Shown here piece by piece: positions 52,942 through 62,483 of a DNA stretch of 64,000 bases (the stretch's first letter is position 1; the number at the start of each line of letters is the position of its first letter). The stretch is from Mycobacterium interjectum (GTDB lineage: Bacteria > Actinomycetota > Actinomycetes > Mycobacteriales > Mycobacteriaceae): NCBI GenBank assembly GCA_002102225.1, contig LQPB01000028.1, positions 124,001 to 188,000 on the forward strand. The letters are read 5' to 3'. The notes below the pieces were generated by a model that saw only the letters and a program-made list of their open reading frames with translations, made no database searches and had not been told where the DNA came from. A program made the position numbers and the translations under genes.

Positions 52942-54363
52942 TCAACGCACCAGCCGGTGGCGGCGCGGGCGCGGCAGGAATTCCAGCGACAGCAACACCA
53001 GCAGCGCCGCCGGAATGTGGTGAGCGCAGAGCACCACGTAGCGCCGCTCGGCCGGGGCGTGGAACTTGCGCAGGTAGCGGTACAGGGACTCCAGGCGGAT
53101 CAGCGGGTCCAGCAGATGGATCAGGCGATACGCGACCCGCTGCAGCGTGGTGGGGTCGGCGGCGTCGAAGATCTCCGGGAAAGCGGCGAACGCCAGCGAA
53201 AGACGCACCGCCCCGCTGCTTTTCGCCTCGGTGATCATGTCGACGCTGAGCCTTTCGTCGACGCCGTTGGGGGCGTCCGGGCGGCGGAACGGCGCGTCGA
53301 GGCTGACCTCCGCTCCCCCGTCCGCGGTCGCGTACCGGTGAAACGCCACCACCCGGCCGCACCGATCGCGCGCGATGGCCAGCTTGATCCCGGGGTAGCG
53401 GCCCCGCAGGGCGCCGTCGAGGTTCATGCAGAAGCCCCGTTCGGTGCGCGCCGCGCGGTGTGCGGCGTACAGCACGTCGGTCAGCTCGGCGGCCAATACC
53501 GGATCGAGTTCTTGTTCGTCGACGATCTGCGTGGTGACCCCGCCATTGCGGCTGCGCTGCACCGCCTGGCGCAGGTTGCGGAAGCGGCGACCGCGCATCG
53601 TGAAGTGTCGAACGTCGACGACGACGTCGCGGCCGATCGGCACCGCGAGCATCTTCTGCCCGACCACGTCGTTGCCCCATAGCTTCACGTGCCGCTCACC
53701 GGCGGCCAGCACGATGATCTGCCATCCCCGGCCGCGACACATGTGAACAAAATCTGTTGCTAGAGAATTGAATTGGGCCTCATCGCCGATCGGATCGCCG
53801 CTGACGACGGCGAAGCCGAGCCGGGTGCGGTAGGCGATCGCGGCGGAGCCGTCGGCGTTGAAGTGGTAGCTCTTGCCAGAGTGCATGGCGAAGGGCGCCA
53901 ACGCATCCTCATGGGTGATGTCGACGAGCGGCCACACCCGCTCCAGCAGCTCCGGTTGCGGTTTGGCCGTCGTCGGCAACATGAGCGCGAGCCCGCTGGC
54001 CGCGATGAGGACGTTGCCGAACATGGCGAACGAAAGGAAGTGCGCGGACAGGCCCAAGCCCACCCCGGCAGCGGCGATCGCCGCGTGCCCGACGGTGACC
54101 GGCCGGCCCAGAAAGATGCCGCGCGCAATCAGGGCCGCGGCGGCGAGCAGCGCCACCGACCACCCGAACCTGCCGGGGGCGACCCGATAAAAGCCCAGCT
54201 GTTCGCGCACCTCCAGCAGCGCCAACCAGCCCAGGGCACAGAGCAGGATCGCGGCGCTGCCGATGCGCGCCGCCGGCACGTCGGCGCTGACCAGGACCCG
54301 TTGGCGACCGCGGCGTTTCCCGAGTAGGGGCGGCGGCTCAGCGTCGGTTGAGAAACCAGACAT
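52942..54363 (-). CDS. Membrane protein with DUF2156 (lysylphosphatidylglycerol synthetase C-terminal-like) domain
   Basis: A 473-residue protein. The first 130 residues hold about four membrane spans. The rest is a DUF2156/MprF-C-like double-GNAT domain (YRTRLGFAVVSGDPIG, MRGRRFRNLRQAVQR, FCMNLDGALRGRYP, SVDMITEAKSSG). In MprF/LysX this domain moves an amino acid from tRNA to phosphatidylglycerol; without a tRNA synthetase domain the donor here is unclear. ATG 54363 overlaps the TspO gene end by 26 bases, so they are in one operon (slipin-TspO-DUF2156). A role in envelope lipids is inferred. Confidence 0.75.
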   Translation of the reverse strand: MSGFSTDAEPPPLLGKRRGRQRVLVSADVPAARIGSAAILLCALGWLALLEVREQLGFYRVAPGRFGWSVALLAAAALIARGIFLGRPVTVGHAAIAAAGVGLGLSAHFLSFAMFGNVLIAASGLALMLPTTAKPQPELLERVWPLVDITHEDALAPFAMHSGKSYHFNADGSAAIAYRTRLGFAVVSGDPIGDEAQFNSLATDFVHMCRGRGWQIIVLAAGERHVKLWGNDVVGQKMLAVPIGRDVVVDVRHFTMRGRRFRNLRQAVQRSRNGGVTTQIVDEQELDPVLAAELTDVLYAAHRAARTERGFCMNLDGALRGRYPGIKLAIARDRCGRVVAFHRYATADGGAEVSLDAPFRRPDAPNGVDERLSVDMITEAKSSGAVRLSLAFAAFPEIFDAADPTTLQRVAYRLIHLLDPLIRLESLYRYLRKFHAPAERRYVVLCAHHIPAALLVLLSLEFLPRPRRHRLVR

Positions 54364-54820
54364 GGCCGGACAACAGCGTCGCGAAGGCACACCAGAGGGG
54401 GTACAACGCCAGCGGCGCGGCGCGCATGCCCTGCACGGCCACCGCGCGTCTGGCCAAGTCGGCGCTGCTGCCGGCGAGCACCGCCGCCGCGATCGCCGAG
54501 GTGCCCAACAGGCGCCGGTTGAAGAACAGCCATGACCAGCCCGCGTTCAGCACAAGGTTTACCGCCAAGGCGGTCACGTATCCGCGCCGTTCCGGCTTCC
54601 GCCCGCGACGCTCCAACTCGTCAAGGACGTTTGACGACACGATCGCGATGTCCGTATAGAGGACTGGCCAGACGATGGGAAACGCCTGCGGCGGGGGCTG
54701 ATACGGCGGTTTGCGCAACGACCGATACCACGGCGAAGCGGCCGGCCGGCTCGCCAAGCCACCGGCGACGGCGCTCACCACCACTGCCGCGGCGGTGGGG
54801 ATCAGGGTCCGGGCCCGCAC
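54338..54820 (-). CDS. tspO: TspO/MBR-family membrane protein
   Basis: A 160-residue protein with five hydrophobic spans and TspO signatures: WYRSLRKPPYQPP, VWPVLYTDIA, NLVLNAGWSWLFF and a closing LLSGHVWFLN. TspO proteins bind porphyrins and cholesterol-like ligands and take part in tetrapyrrole handling under stress. GTG 54820 has GGGAG 7 bases before it and starts one base after the slipin stop. With slipin and DUF2156 it forms a likely DevR-box operon. Confidence 0.85.
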   Translation of the reverse strand: MRARTLIPTAAAVVVSAVAGGLASRPAASPWYRSLRKPPYQPPPQAFPIVWPVLYTDIAIVSSNVLDELERRGRKPERRGYVTALAVNLVLNAGWSWLFFNRRLLGTSAIAAAVLAGSSADLARRAVAVQGMRAAPLALYPLWCAFATLLSGHVWFLNRR

Positions 54821-54821
54821 A

Positions 54822-55673
54822 TCAAGCTCCCGTGCGCAGCGGCGCGGCGTGAACCAGGTTGTCGTCGGACGGCGCGGCAAGTTGATCGGTGGACCTCGAG
54901 GCGTCCGACTCACGCGTCAGGAAGGCCGTGAGTTCCCCGATCGCGGTCATGAGCGGGGCGGGGAAGACGATGGTGGTGTTCTTCTCCACCCCAAGTTCGA
55001 GCAGGGTCTGCAGGTTGCGCAGTTGCAAGGCCAGCGGGTGGCGCATCATGGTGTCGGACGCGTCGCCGAGGGCGGCGGCGGCGCGCGCCTCCCCCTCCGC
55101 GGCAATGATTTTGGCCCGCTTCTCGCGCTCGGCTTCGGCCTCTCGGGCCATCGCCCGCTTCATGCTGTCCGGAAGCTGGATGTCCTTGAGCTCGACCAGG
55201 GTGACCTCGACGCCCCATTCGACGGTGGTCGTGTCGAGGATCTGGCGGATGCTGCCGTTGATCTTCTCCGTCTGGGCAAGCACTTCGTCGAGGGAATGTT
55301 GTCCGACGACGTTACGCAGCGTGGTTTGCGCGATTTGGTCGATCGCGGCGTTGACGTTTTCGATCACGACGACGGCCTTGCGGGCATCGACGACCCGGAA
55401 GTAGGCGACCGCGGCGATGTCGACGCTCACGTTGTCCCGGGTGATGATGCCCTGCGACTGGATCGGCATGGTCACGATGCGCATCGAGATCCGCAACAGT
55501 CGGTCGATGACCGGAATGATGAACCGCAAGCCGGGTTCGCGCACCGCGATCACCCGGCCGAGCCGAAAGTGCACACCGCGCTGATACTGCTGGACCACCC
55601 TGATCGAGGCGATCGCCAGCAGCGCCACGACGACCGCCCCGGAAACCAGCCACGCTATGGCACTTTGGCTCAT
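54822..55673 (-). CDS. Slipin/SPFH-band 7 membrane protein
   Basis: A 283-residue stomatin-like protein: one N-terminal membrane span (about 6-24), a band 7/SPFH domain (about 25-190; GVHFRLGRVIAVREPGLRF, MPIQSQGIITRDNVSVDI), a charged coiled coil (AMAREAEAEREKRAKIIAAEGEA, about 175-200) and a C-terminal tail. Such proteins form rings or scaffolds in ordered membrane patches. The usual NfeD partner is not present. ATG 55673 fits the family start. A strong DevR box stands 36 bases upstream, inside the end of the hydrogenase protease gene. Confidence 0.88.
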   Translation of the reverse strand: MSQSAIAWLVSGAVVVALLAIASIRVVQQYQRGVHFRLGRVIAVREPGLRFIIPVIDRLLRISMRIVTMPIQSQGIITRDNVSVDIAAVAYFRVVDARKAVVVIENVNAAIDQIAQTTLRNVVGQHSLDEVLAQTEKINGSIRQILDTTTVEWGVEVTLVELKDIQLPDSMKRAMAREAEAEREKRAKIIAAEGEARAAAALGDASDTMMRHPLALQLRNLQTLLELGVEKNTTIVFPAPLMTAIGELTAFLTRESDASRSTDQLAAPSDDNLVHAAPLRTGA

Positions 55674-55683
55674 GCCACCAACG

Positions 55684-56214
55684 CTAGGGCCACCGCGATC
55701 GTCGGTCAGCGGCCAAAAGTCCCCCGTCACCTGACCGAAGGGCCCTTCCTCGTCGCCTGCGGTCGATTTCGGCCACCGCCATGCCGACGACCTCCGGGAC
55801 GGCCCGCTCGACCGGAGCGGTCAGGCCGGTGCCATGACCGGTGTCGGCGACTTCCACGGTGAGCAGCACCAGCTCACCGGGCACCCGGCCCAGCGCCTCG
55901 CCCAACGCGTGGGTGCTCACGAGGTCGACGCCGTGCGAACTCAAGCCGTGACCCGCCGCCACGTCGCTCAGGCCGCAGCGCCGCACGCGCCCCGGCGCCG
56001 GCGGCGTCCCGACCGCGCCGTCGATCACGACCGCGATCCCCGCGCCCGACCACGCCTCCAGCAGGCTCATGGGCTCCACGATGCCGGTGACCACCCGAAC
56101 ACCCCTGAGCCCCAAGCGGCGTAGCTCGTCGACCGCCACGATGCCGACGCCGTCGTCGCGGCGGTAGCGATTGCCCAGGCCGATAACGACCGCGTCGGCG
56201 GTGCTAACCGTCAT
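55684..56214 (-). CDS. Hydrogenase maturation protease
   Basis: A 176-residue endopeptidase of the HycI/HyaD family that trims the C-terminus of the NiFe large subunit after nickel is in place. The N-terminal signature is IGLGNRYRRDDGVG. Ni-contacting acidic and His residues are probably Asp20/Asp21, Asp65 (VVIDGA) and His94 (SSHG). Its ATG overlaps the stop of the large-subunit gene by 4 bases. The long basic tail (RRRRGRALRSGD onwards) is unusual, and is the DNA that contains the DevR box of the next operon. Confidence 0.88.
   Translation of the reverse strand: MTVSTADAVVIGLGNRYRRDDGVGIVAVDELRRLGLRGVRVVTGIVEPMSLLEAWSGAGIAVVIDGAVGTPPAPGRVRRCGLSDVAAGHGLSSHGVDLVSTHALGEALGRVPGELVLLTVEVADTGHGTGLTAPVERAVPEVVGMAVAEIDRRRRGRALRSGDGGLLAADRRSRWP
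55709..55728 (-). promoter_or_regulatory. DevR box inside the protease gene, upstream of slipin-TspO-DUF2156
   Basis: On the minus strand the sequence reads GACGGGGGACTTTTGGCCGC, a very good match to the GGGGACTTTTGGCC form of the DevR box. It lies inside the last codons of the hydrogenase protease gene and 36 bases before ATG 55673. Confidence 0.75.
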
Positions 56215-57503
56215 CCCCGGTGCATCGTCAGCGTCAGGAAATGCGCCGAACAGGAGATGCACGGGTCGTAGCTGCGAATCAACTGCTCGCACAACGCGGT
56301 CAGCGCGGCATCGTCCAGGGAGAGGTTCCCGGACACCAGACGGGCCAGGTCGGCTTCGATGGCCGCCTGGTTCTGGGAAGTCGGCGGGATGATCGTCGCC
56401 GCGGAAACCAGCCCGTCCTCGCCGATCCGGTACCCGTGATACAGCAGGCCGCGGGGCGCCTCGCTGACGCCGTGGCCGACGCTGGCCCGCGCCGGGACGT
56501 CGACGAACGGGCGCGACGGGCGCTGGTATTCGTCGATGATCCGCAGCGCCTCCTCGACCGCGTAGACCACCTCGACCGCGCGGACGACGATGCTGCGGAA
56601 CGGGTTTCGGCACTCGGCCGACAGCCCCGCCGCTGCAGCGGCCTGCGCCGCGACCGGCGACAGCGTCGCCGAGTTCAGCGAGTAGCGGGCCAGGGGCCCG
56701 GTCAAATAGCGGCCGCCGTCCAGCGTCGCGTGCAGCGCGGTGGAGTAGGGCACCTGCGACTCGGCGACGTGGTCGGTGAACTCGGCGACCGGAAACGACG
56801 GGCCCGCGCTGCGCACGATCGTGCCGTCCTCGACCGGGTACCGGCCGGGTGCCGCGAGCGCCAGGAACTCGTGGTCGAGCTCGAGGTCGGGGAACTCGAA
56901 CCCGGACACCCACTCAACGGTGGCCAGCGCGTTGTCCAGCGCGCGGCGCAACAGCTCGGCGATCGGTGTGAAATCGGATCGGGTTGGCACCGAATAGAAT
57001 CCGCCCAGCCGCACGTTGACCGGGTGTATCGCGCGCCCGCCGACGAATTCCATCAGCTGGTTGCCCGCCTTCTTCAGCGCCAGCCCGCGCTCGACGGCCT
57101 GGACATGGTCGCGCGCCATGCCGATGATGTCGGGATAGCCCAGGAAGTCCGGCGCGTGCAGCAGGTAGATATGCAGGACGTGACTGTGGATCCATTCGCC
57201 GCAGTACAGCAGGCGCCGCAACGCAACGAGCTCCTCGTCCACCCGCACGCCGCAGGCGTCTTCGATCGCGTTGCAGGCGCTGACCTGATAGGCGACCGGG
57301 CAGATGCCACAGACCCGCGCGGTCAGGTCCGGCGGCTCGGTGTGGGCGCGCCCGCGCAGGAACGCCTCGAAAAATCGCGGCGGCTCATAGATGTTGAGCT
57401 GCACGCTTTCCAGGGCGCCGTCTTTCAAGGTGACGTGCAAAGCGCCCTCGCCCTCCACACGCGTCAGCGTGCCCACGCTCAGCGTGCGGGTGGACTGATT
57501 CAC
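56211..57503 (-). CDS. hyhL: Group 3b NiFe hydrogenase large subunit (alpha)
   Basis: A 430-residue catalytic subunit that splits or makes hydrogen. The NiFe ligands are in both expected motifs: L1 RVCGICPV (Cys65, Cys68) and L2 near the end, DPCISCSAH (Cys415, Cys418, His421). Nine residues follow His421; their removal by the adjoining protease completes the enzyme. The length and neighbours mark it as the NAD(P)-linked cytoplasmic group 3b (Hyh/sulfhydrogenase) type, known in M. smegmatis as Hyd3. GTG 57503 overlaps the small-subunit stop by 4 bases. Confidence 0.92.
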   Translation of the reverse strand: MNQSTRTLSVGTLTRVEGEGALHVTLKDGALESVQLNIYEPPRFFEAFLRGRAHTEPPDLTARVCGICPVAYQVSACNAIEDACGVRVDEELVALRRLLYCGEWIHSHVLHIYLLHAPDFLGYPDIIGMARDHVQAVERGLALKKAGNQLMEFVGGRAIHPVNVRLGGFYSVPTRSDFTPIAELLRRALDNALATVEWVSGFEFPDLELDHEFLALAAPGRYPVEDGTIVRSAGPSFPVAEFTDHVAESQVPYSTALHATLDGGRYLTGPLARYSLNSATLSPVAAQAAAAAGLSAECRNPFRSIVVRAVEVVYAVEEALRIIDEYQRPSRPFVDVPARASVGHGVSEAPRGLLYHGYRIGEDGLVSAATIIPPTSQNQAAIEADLARLVSGNLSLDDAALTALCEQLIRSYDPCISCSAHFLTLTMHRG

Positions 57504-58258
57504 TGCTGGCTCCGTTCGGCGGCGAAAGTGGTGACGTTGAACGTCGAGAACACCCGGTCGACATCGCCGTCGGACATGCCGTCGCGGCGCAGCAGGGGGA
57601 TCAGCGTCGCGGTCGCCGGCGTCGCGGACGGCCCAAAACAGCCGAAGCAGCCGCGATGGTGGCGGGGGCACAGCGCCCCGCAGCCCGCATGCGTCACCGG
57701 CCCCAGGCACGGGATGCCCTCGGAGACAACGACACACGTGACCCCGCGCAGCTTGCACTCGGTGCACACGGTCTTGGCCGGGATCCGCGGTTTGCGTCCG
57801 ATCAGCAGCGCCGCCAGGGTGTCGAGCAGCTGACCTCGGTCGATCGGGCAGCCCGGCAGCTGGTAGTCGACCTTGACGTGCGCCGAGGCCGGCGTGGAGG
57901 TGGCCAGAGTGTCGATGTATTCGGGCTTGGCGTAGACGACGGAGGCGAACTCGGCGACGTCGGCGAAGTTGCGCAGCGCCTGCACTCCCCCGGCCGTGGC
58001 GCACGCGCCGATGGTGACCAGAACCTTGGACTGCGCCCGGATTTCGCGGATGCGGTGCTCGTCGTGGCGGGTGGTAATCGACCCCTCGACCAGCGAGACG
58101 TCATAGGGCCCGCCGACCATGGCGCTGGAGGCCTCGGCGAACGTGGCGATCTGCACCTGGCCGGCGAGGGTGAGCAGCTCGTCCTCGCAGTCCAGCAGGG
58201 TCAGCTGGCAGCCGTCGCAGGAGGCGAACTTCCACACGGCCAACGTGGTTGGGCCCAT
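57500..58258 (-). CDS. hyhS: Group 3b NiFe hydrogenase small subunit (delta)
   Basis: A 252-residue subunit that carries electrons from the NiFe site. The proximal cluster ligands appear in FASCDGC (Cys14, Cys17), IGACATAGG and PGCPIDRG. A Cys-rich C-terminal region ([33 protein letters not shown]) would hold two more 4Fe-4S clusters. There is no twin-arginine signal, so the enzyme is cytoplasmic, as group 3 enzymes are. ATG 58258 starts directly after the TAG of the gamma subunit gene. Confidence 0.92.
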   Translation of the reverse strand: MGPTTLAVWKFASCDGCQLTLLDCEDELLTLAGQVQIATFAEASSAMVGGPYDVSLVEGSITTRHDEHRIREIRAQSKVLVTIGACATAGGVQALRNFADVAEFASVVYAKPEYIDTLATSTPASAHVKVDYQLPGCPIDRGQLLDTLAALLIGRKPRIPAKTVCTECKLRGVTCVVVSEGIPCLGPVTHAGCGALCPRHHRGCFGCFGPSATPATATLIPLLRRDGMSDGDVDRVFSTFNVTTFAAERSQQ

Positions 58259-59095
58259 CTACAGCTCCTTCACTTGCAGCAGCGGGCCGGCAACGTCGTA
58301 GCCGACGACCGGGCCGTCGCGGCACAACAGCAAGGGTCCCAGCTGGCAGTGACCGCACCAGCCCACCCCGCACTGCATGTTGCGCTCCAGTGAGACTCGA
58401 ATGTCCTTTGCCGCAATTCCTTTGGCGAGCAGGGCTTCGGCGCCGAACCGCAGCATCGGTTCCGGCCCGCACAGGAACGCGGTGGTGCGGTCGGGCTGCA
58501 ACGTCAGCCGGCGCAGCGGCTCGGTGACGAGGCCAACCTCGCCGCTCCAGCCCTGGACCGGGACGTCGACCGTGACGTGAAGCTCGATTTGCGGGTCCTG
58601 CGCCCACTTTTCGAGCTGGTCGACGAACACGAAATCGGCTCGGGAGCGGGCGCCGACGACGAGCGTCACCTTGCCGTAGCGGGCGCGCCCGGCCAGCGCC
58701 CCCAGCACGGCGGGACGCAACGGGCACAGGCCCACCCCACCGGCAACCATGACCAGGTCCCGCCCGGCGGCTTCGTCGAGCCCCCAGGTGGTGCCGAACG
58801 GCCCGCGGACCCCGATGACGCTGCCCGGCTCGGCGTTGTGCAGGGCACGGCTCACCGCCCCCACGGCGCGGATGGTGTGCGTGATCGACCCGTCGGTCAC
58901 CGAGGGGTCGCCGCTGATCGAGATCGCGGCCTCGCCCACCCCGAACGCGTAGAGCATCATGAATTCCCCGGGCTGCGGGGTCCGCAGCGCCTCGCCGACG
59001 GGTTCGAGGCACAGCGTCGCCGAATCCGGGCTCTCCACAACGCGACTGCGCACCCGGTACGGTACGGGCGTCATGGCCGACGCCGGCTCAGTCAT
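58259..59095 (-). CDS. hyhG: Group 3b hydrogenase FAD/NAD(P)-binding subunit (gamma)
   Basis: A 278-residue ferredoxin-NADP+ reductase-like subunit that passes electrons between flavin and NAD(P). FAD binding: the [12 protein letters not shown] stretch. NAD(P) binding: [13 protein letters not shown]-terminal 2Fe-2S cluster is formed by [17 protein letters not shown]. It is like dihydroorotate dehydrogenase PyrK subunits, but the hydrogenase neighbours settle its role. It overlaps the beta subunit gene by 8 bases. Confidence 0.9.
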   Translation of the reverse strand: MTEPASAMTPVPYRVRSRVVESPDSATLCLEPVGEALRTPQPGEFMMLYAFGVGEAAISISGDPSVTDGSITHTIRAVGAVSRALHNAEPGSVIGVRGPFGTTWGLDEAAGRDLVMVAGGVGLCPLRPAVLGALAGRARYGKVTLVVGARSRADFVFVDQLEKWAQDPQIELHVTVDVPVQGWSGEVGLVTEPLRRLTLQPDRTTAFLCGPEPMLRFGAEALLAKGIAAKDIRVSLERNMQCGVGWCGHCQLGPLLLCRDGPVVGYDVAGPLLQVKEL

Positions 59096-60215
59096 AGCCG
59101 GCCATCTTGTTCATCTCCGCGGTGATGTCGATGCCGGTGGGGCACCACGCGATGCAGCGGCCGCAGCCCACGCAGCCCGACATGCCGAACTGGTCGTGCC
59201 AGGTGCCCAGCTTGTGGGTCAGCCAATGCCGGTAGCGCGACGCGCCGGACTGCCGCACGCTGCCGCCGCCGTGCACATAGGTGAAGTCGAATTCGAAGCA
59301 CGACGACCACTGGCGCCAGCGCTCGGCGTGCTCGCCGGTGAGGTCGCTGACGTCCTCGGTGCTGGTGCAAAAGCAGGTCGGGCACACCATCGTGCAGTTG
59401 CCACAGGTCAGGCAGCGGCTGGCGACCTCGTCCCATTGCGGCGACTCGCGGTTTGCAATCAGCAGCTGCCGCAGATCGGTGTCCGGCATCTGGCGGCCCA
59501 TCTTGCCGGCCGCAGCCTCGACTTCGCTTCGCGCCGAAGTGATTTCGTCATCGTCGGCGGTCCGGTGCGGCACCGCGGCGAGCACGTCGGCGCCCTCGGG
59601 ACTGCCGACCTCGACGAGGTACGCGTCACCGCCGAGGCGCTCGGTGAGGGCGAGGTCGTAACCGGGCCCCGCCGCGGGGCCGGTGCCCATCGATGAGCAG
59701 AAGCACAGGCCGCCCGGTTCGGTGCAGTTCACGGCGACGACGAAAGCCCGACGGCGGCGGCCGACGTAGGAGGTGTCCGGGTAGTCGGTGCGGCCGAGCA
59801 CGCCGTCGAGGGTGGCGATCGCGGCCAGGTCACACCCGCGCACCCCGAGGAACGCGTAGCGCGGGGCCTCCTGTTCGGGGCCGTCGGGATCGCCGGTCCC
59901 GTCCCGGGTGCCGGTCCACATCCGCTGTCGCGGCGGGTGCAGGAACTGTTTCCACGACTGCGGGCCGGCCGAGTGCCCGAACGCCGCCCCGTCGTCGCGG
60001 CGGCGCACCCGGTACTGTCCGGGCGCGACGTCGACACCCCAGCCGCGCGGCAGGTCGTCGGCCGATTCGAGCTCTGCGAGCACGATCGCGTTGTCCCGCA
60101 ACGTGGGTCCCACCACGCGGTAGCCCCGCTCGATCAGGACCGCGACGAGGCGGCGCAGGCCGGCCGCATCGAACAACGCCACACCGTGCTGTTCGCCGTC
60201 TCCGCTCACCGCCAC
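59088..60215 (-). CDS. hyhB: Group 3b hydrogenase iron-sulfur subunit (beta)
   Basis: A 375-residue electron-transfer subunit. Two 4Fe-4S clusters are indicated by [12 protein letters not shown] (about 273-284) and [12 protein letters not shown] near the C-terminus; further Cys in [11 protein letters not shown] may bind another centre. It resembles the beta subunit of archaeal sulfhydrogenase. GTG 60215 with GAGG 8 bases before it is used. It starts 31 bases after the nitroreductase gene, so the nitroreductase and all hydrogenase genes appear to form one operon under the box at 61311. Confidence 0.9.
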   Translation of the reverse strand: MAVSGDGEQHGVALFDAAGLRRLVAVLIERGYRVVGPTLRDNAIVLAELESADDLPRGWGVDVAPGQYRVRRRDDGAAFGHSAGPQSWKQFLHPPRQRMWTGTRDGTGDPDGPEQEAPRYAFLGVRGCDLAAIATLDGVLGRTDYPDTSYVGRRRRAFVVAVNCTEPGGLCFCSSMGTGPAAGPGYDLALTERLGGDAYLVEVGSPEGADVLAAVPHRTADDDEITSARSEVEAAAGKMGRQMPDTDLRQLLIANRESPQWDEVASRCLTCGNCTMVCPTCFCTSTEDVSDLTGEHAERWRQWSSCFEFDFTYVHGGGSVRQSGASRYRHWLTHKLGTWHDQFGMSGCVGCGRCIAWCPTGIDITAEMNKMAGYD

Positions 60216-60246
60216 ATCATCCGCCTCATCCTTGCGCCGTGGCGGT

Positions 60247-61224
60247 CTATTCGTTGACCCAGTCGACGAAGTCGGAAAGTTCGCGCCGCGGCGTCGCGGG
60301 CAGCGGGTCGGCGTTGATCGGCGCCCAGCCCACCCGAAGCAGCATCTGCGGGTAATCCCCCCCGCCGAAGATGTCGGACCGGACCGACTCGCGCGTGTCG
60401 GCGATCTCCAGAGGTTCGGTGACCGGGCAACTGGCCAGCCCCAGTGACGTCGCGGTCAAAAGGACGACGCTGGTGGCCTCGCCGGCGCGCAGCCGCGCCA
60501 GCCGGTCGTCGGTCCGGGTTCCCAGCGCGAGGACGACGGCACTGTCGTCGGCGGGCGCCGCGTCAGGCGCCATGGGCAGCGTGGGGCCGGCGAAGAACCG
60601 GCCCGGAATTTTCGCCGCGGGGTCCGATGGGGGCGTGCTGCGGGCCGGAACCCCCGCGACGGAGGCGTAGCGCCCGCTCCATGCGGTCAGCTCAGCGAGG
60701 TAGTCGCGGTTCAGGTGTTCCGCAACGGATTCGGCGACGATCTTGTGCAGCTTGTCGAGATCTTCGACCTGGCACAGCGTCACGCCGTTTCGGGCCGCCC
60801 GCGCGGCCATCAGCGCGATGTCGGCGACCGGCACCGGCCACGAACTGTAGTGGCGCCGGTCGGTGCGGCGCCGCGGTATCGCCGCGGCGAGCGCGACGTC
60901 CACGGCGTCGGCCGGGTACGGAGACAGTTCGATCGATGCCAGGTGGTCGGGCTCCTCCGGGTTCGGCAACCGCGTCACCTTGGACAGCCACCCGACGGCG
61001 GCGAACGCGGCGACGCAGTGATGCAGCGCGGTGCCGCAGCTCAGGATCAGGTCCCGGCCGTCGGGGTCGGTGTTGGGCAGTTGCCGTTCGGCGTCGGCGT
61101 ACAGGTGCAGGCTTGCGGCGTCGACGCGCCACCGCCACGGTTGCGTGTTGTGCACGGAGGGTGCCCGGGACGCCAGTGTCAGGACGGTCCGGACCGTGCC
61201 GGCGTCCGGAAATCGTGGGTTCAT
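60247..61224 (-). CDS. Acg-type nitroreductase family protein at head of hydrogenase operon
   Basis: A 325-residue Acg-family member: ASRAPSVHNTQPWRW, LILSCGTALHHCVAAF, PRRRTDRRHYSSWP, LLTATSLGLASCPVTEP. It is more divergent than the other three paralogues (for example the ECT Cys block is missing). ATG 61224 has AAGGGA about 10 bases before it; ATG 61266 is possible but lacks a ribosome site. A DevR box is 86 bases upstream. The hydrogenase beta gene follows after 22 bases of true gap plus its GTG. Shared NAD(P)H or flavin chemistry with the hydrogenase is an inference. Confidence 0.85.
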   Translation of the reverse strand: MNPRFPDAGTVRTVLTLASRAPSVHNTQPWRWRVDAASLHLYADAERQLPNTDPDGRDLILSCGTALHHCVAAFAAVGWLSKVTRLPNPEEPDHLASIELSPYPADAVDVALAAAIPRRRTDRRHYSSWPVPVADIALMAARAARNGVTLCQVEDLDKLHKIVAESVAEHLNRDYLAELTAWSGRYASVAGVPARSTPPSDPAAKIPGRFFAGPTLPMAPDAAPADDSAVVLALGTRTDDRLARLRAGEATSVVLLTATSLGLASCPVTEPLEIADTRESVRSDIFGGGDYPQMLLRVGWAPINADPLPATPRRELSDFVDWVNE

Positions 61225-61310
61225 CGCCGTCGTTCCCTTCGGGTAAAGCTCGTTGACGTCCACCATCGCGTAAGCACGCCGGCCGAATCGAGAGCACGAC
61301 GGCACTAGCC

Positions 61311-61330
61311 AAAGGGACTTTGGGCCAATC
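61311..61330 (-). promoter_or_regulatory. DevR box upstream of nitroreductase-hydrogenase operon
   Basis: AAAGGGACTTTGGGCCAATC (plus strand) has GGGACTTTGGGCC, matching one half-site perfectly and the other in part. It lies 86 bases before the ATG at 61224 and just before the antiporter gene's stop. Confidence 0.7.
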
Positions 61331-61331
61331 C

Positions 61332-62483
61332 CTAGGGAGCGGTCACCCGCGCCTGGCTTCGCGCCGCCAGCGCGCCCGCGATCGACGTGCAGGCGATCGT
61401 CAGCAGGGCTCCCAACATCAGCGCCGAGGCTTCGCCCTTCACGAGCAGGTGTCCTTGGGTCCCGATGGTGGCCGCGGCCACCGGCACCCCGAGCTGGGCC
61501 GCCGACAGCACCGCCAGCGTGAGCGGTTGGCCGAGCAGCCTTCCCGCGCAGTGCGCCAGCACGGCGCCGAGTCCCAGCCCGATGCCCAGCAGGATCAGCA
61601 TCGGGTGCGAACCCAGCTCGCGCACCTGCAGCGAGGCGCCCAGCCAGATGAAGAACAGCGGGCTGAAGAACCCCTCGGTGATGCCGAACAACTGGCGGGC
61701 CAGCCGGTGCGGCTCGCCGACCAATGCGATCACCAAACCCAATGCGAAGCCCGCCAACATGATCGACACGTGGGTGTCGGCGGCCAGCGCCGCCAGGCCG
61801 AACAGCACGACCAGGTTCGTCCGCAGTTCCAGCGCGAAGCGGCGATCCTCGGAGTACTTGTGCAGGCGCCGGCGCCAGCCTTTGCGGTCGGCCACTCGCA
61901 GCAGCAGGAACAGCACCGCCGCGCAGCCCGCGATCGCGAGGCCACCGAGCGCGGCGACCGGCGCGCGTTGCAAGTCAATCACCAAGGGCAGCAACACAAT
62001 GCATGCGGCATCGGCGATGGCGATCTGCACGGTCACCGACAGCACATTCGGACCCTGCAACCCCAGCGAATCGATCACCGGCAACACCAGCGCCGCTGAC
62101 GAGGAGGCCATCAGAACCGCGTACAGCGCCGCGTGGCCGGTGCCGAACGCCGCGGCCAGCCCGACCCCCAGGGCGGCCGCGACGGCGCCGATCACGACCG
62201 CCCGCACCAGCGCCCGCGGTGCCGCCGAGCGCAGCTCGGGATCGCGCACCGGGACGTGGGTGCCCACCACGAACATCACCAGCGCGAAGCCGATGTTCGC
62301 CAACAATTGAAAGGTGGGGTTCGCGTCGTCGACGACGCCGAACCCGGTCTTGCCGATGATGAGCCCCACGGCCAGCTCGCCGATGATGACCGGGATCCGC
62401 AGGCGCGGCAGCGAGGCCAGCAGCGGGCCGGCGAAACCCACCGCGGTCAGCAGGGCCAGGGTGTGGAAGCCGAACCCCTGCAC
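61332..62483 (-). CDS. CPA2-family cation/proton antiporter (KefB/Na+-H+ type)
   Basis: A 383-residue integral membrane protein with about 11-12 spans. Family stretches include IPVIIGELAVGLIIGKTG at the N-terminus, MASSSAALVLPVIDSLGL and GLAALAADTHVSIMLAGFALGL mid-protein, and FFSPLFFIWLGASL. It exchanges H+ for Na+ or K+ and would help pH or ion control. The KefC-like RCK (TrkA-N) domain is absent, so nucleotide or glutathione gating is unlikely. Its stop is beside the DevR box at 61311 but the gene itself has no box upstream. Confidence 0.85.
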   Translation of the reverse strand: MQGFGFHTLALLTAVGFAGPLLASLPRLRIPVIIGELAVGLIIGKTGFGVVDDANPTFQLLANIGFALVMFVVGTHVPVRDPELRSAAPRALVRAVVIGAVAAALGVGLAAAFGTGHAALYAVLMASSSAALVLPVIDSLGLQGPNVLSVTVQIAIADAACIVLLPLVIDLQRAPVAALGGLAIAGCAAVLFLLLRVADRKGWRRRLHKYSEDRRFALELRTNLVVLFGLAALAADTHVSIMLAGFALGLVIALVGEPHRLARQLFGITEGFFSPLFFIWLGASLQVRELGSHPMLILLGIGLGLGAVLAHCAGRLLGQPLTLAVLSAAQLGVPVAAATIGTQGHLLVKGEASALMLGALLTIACTSIAGALAARSQARVTAP

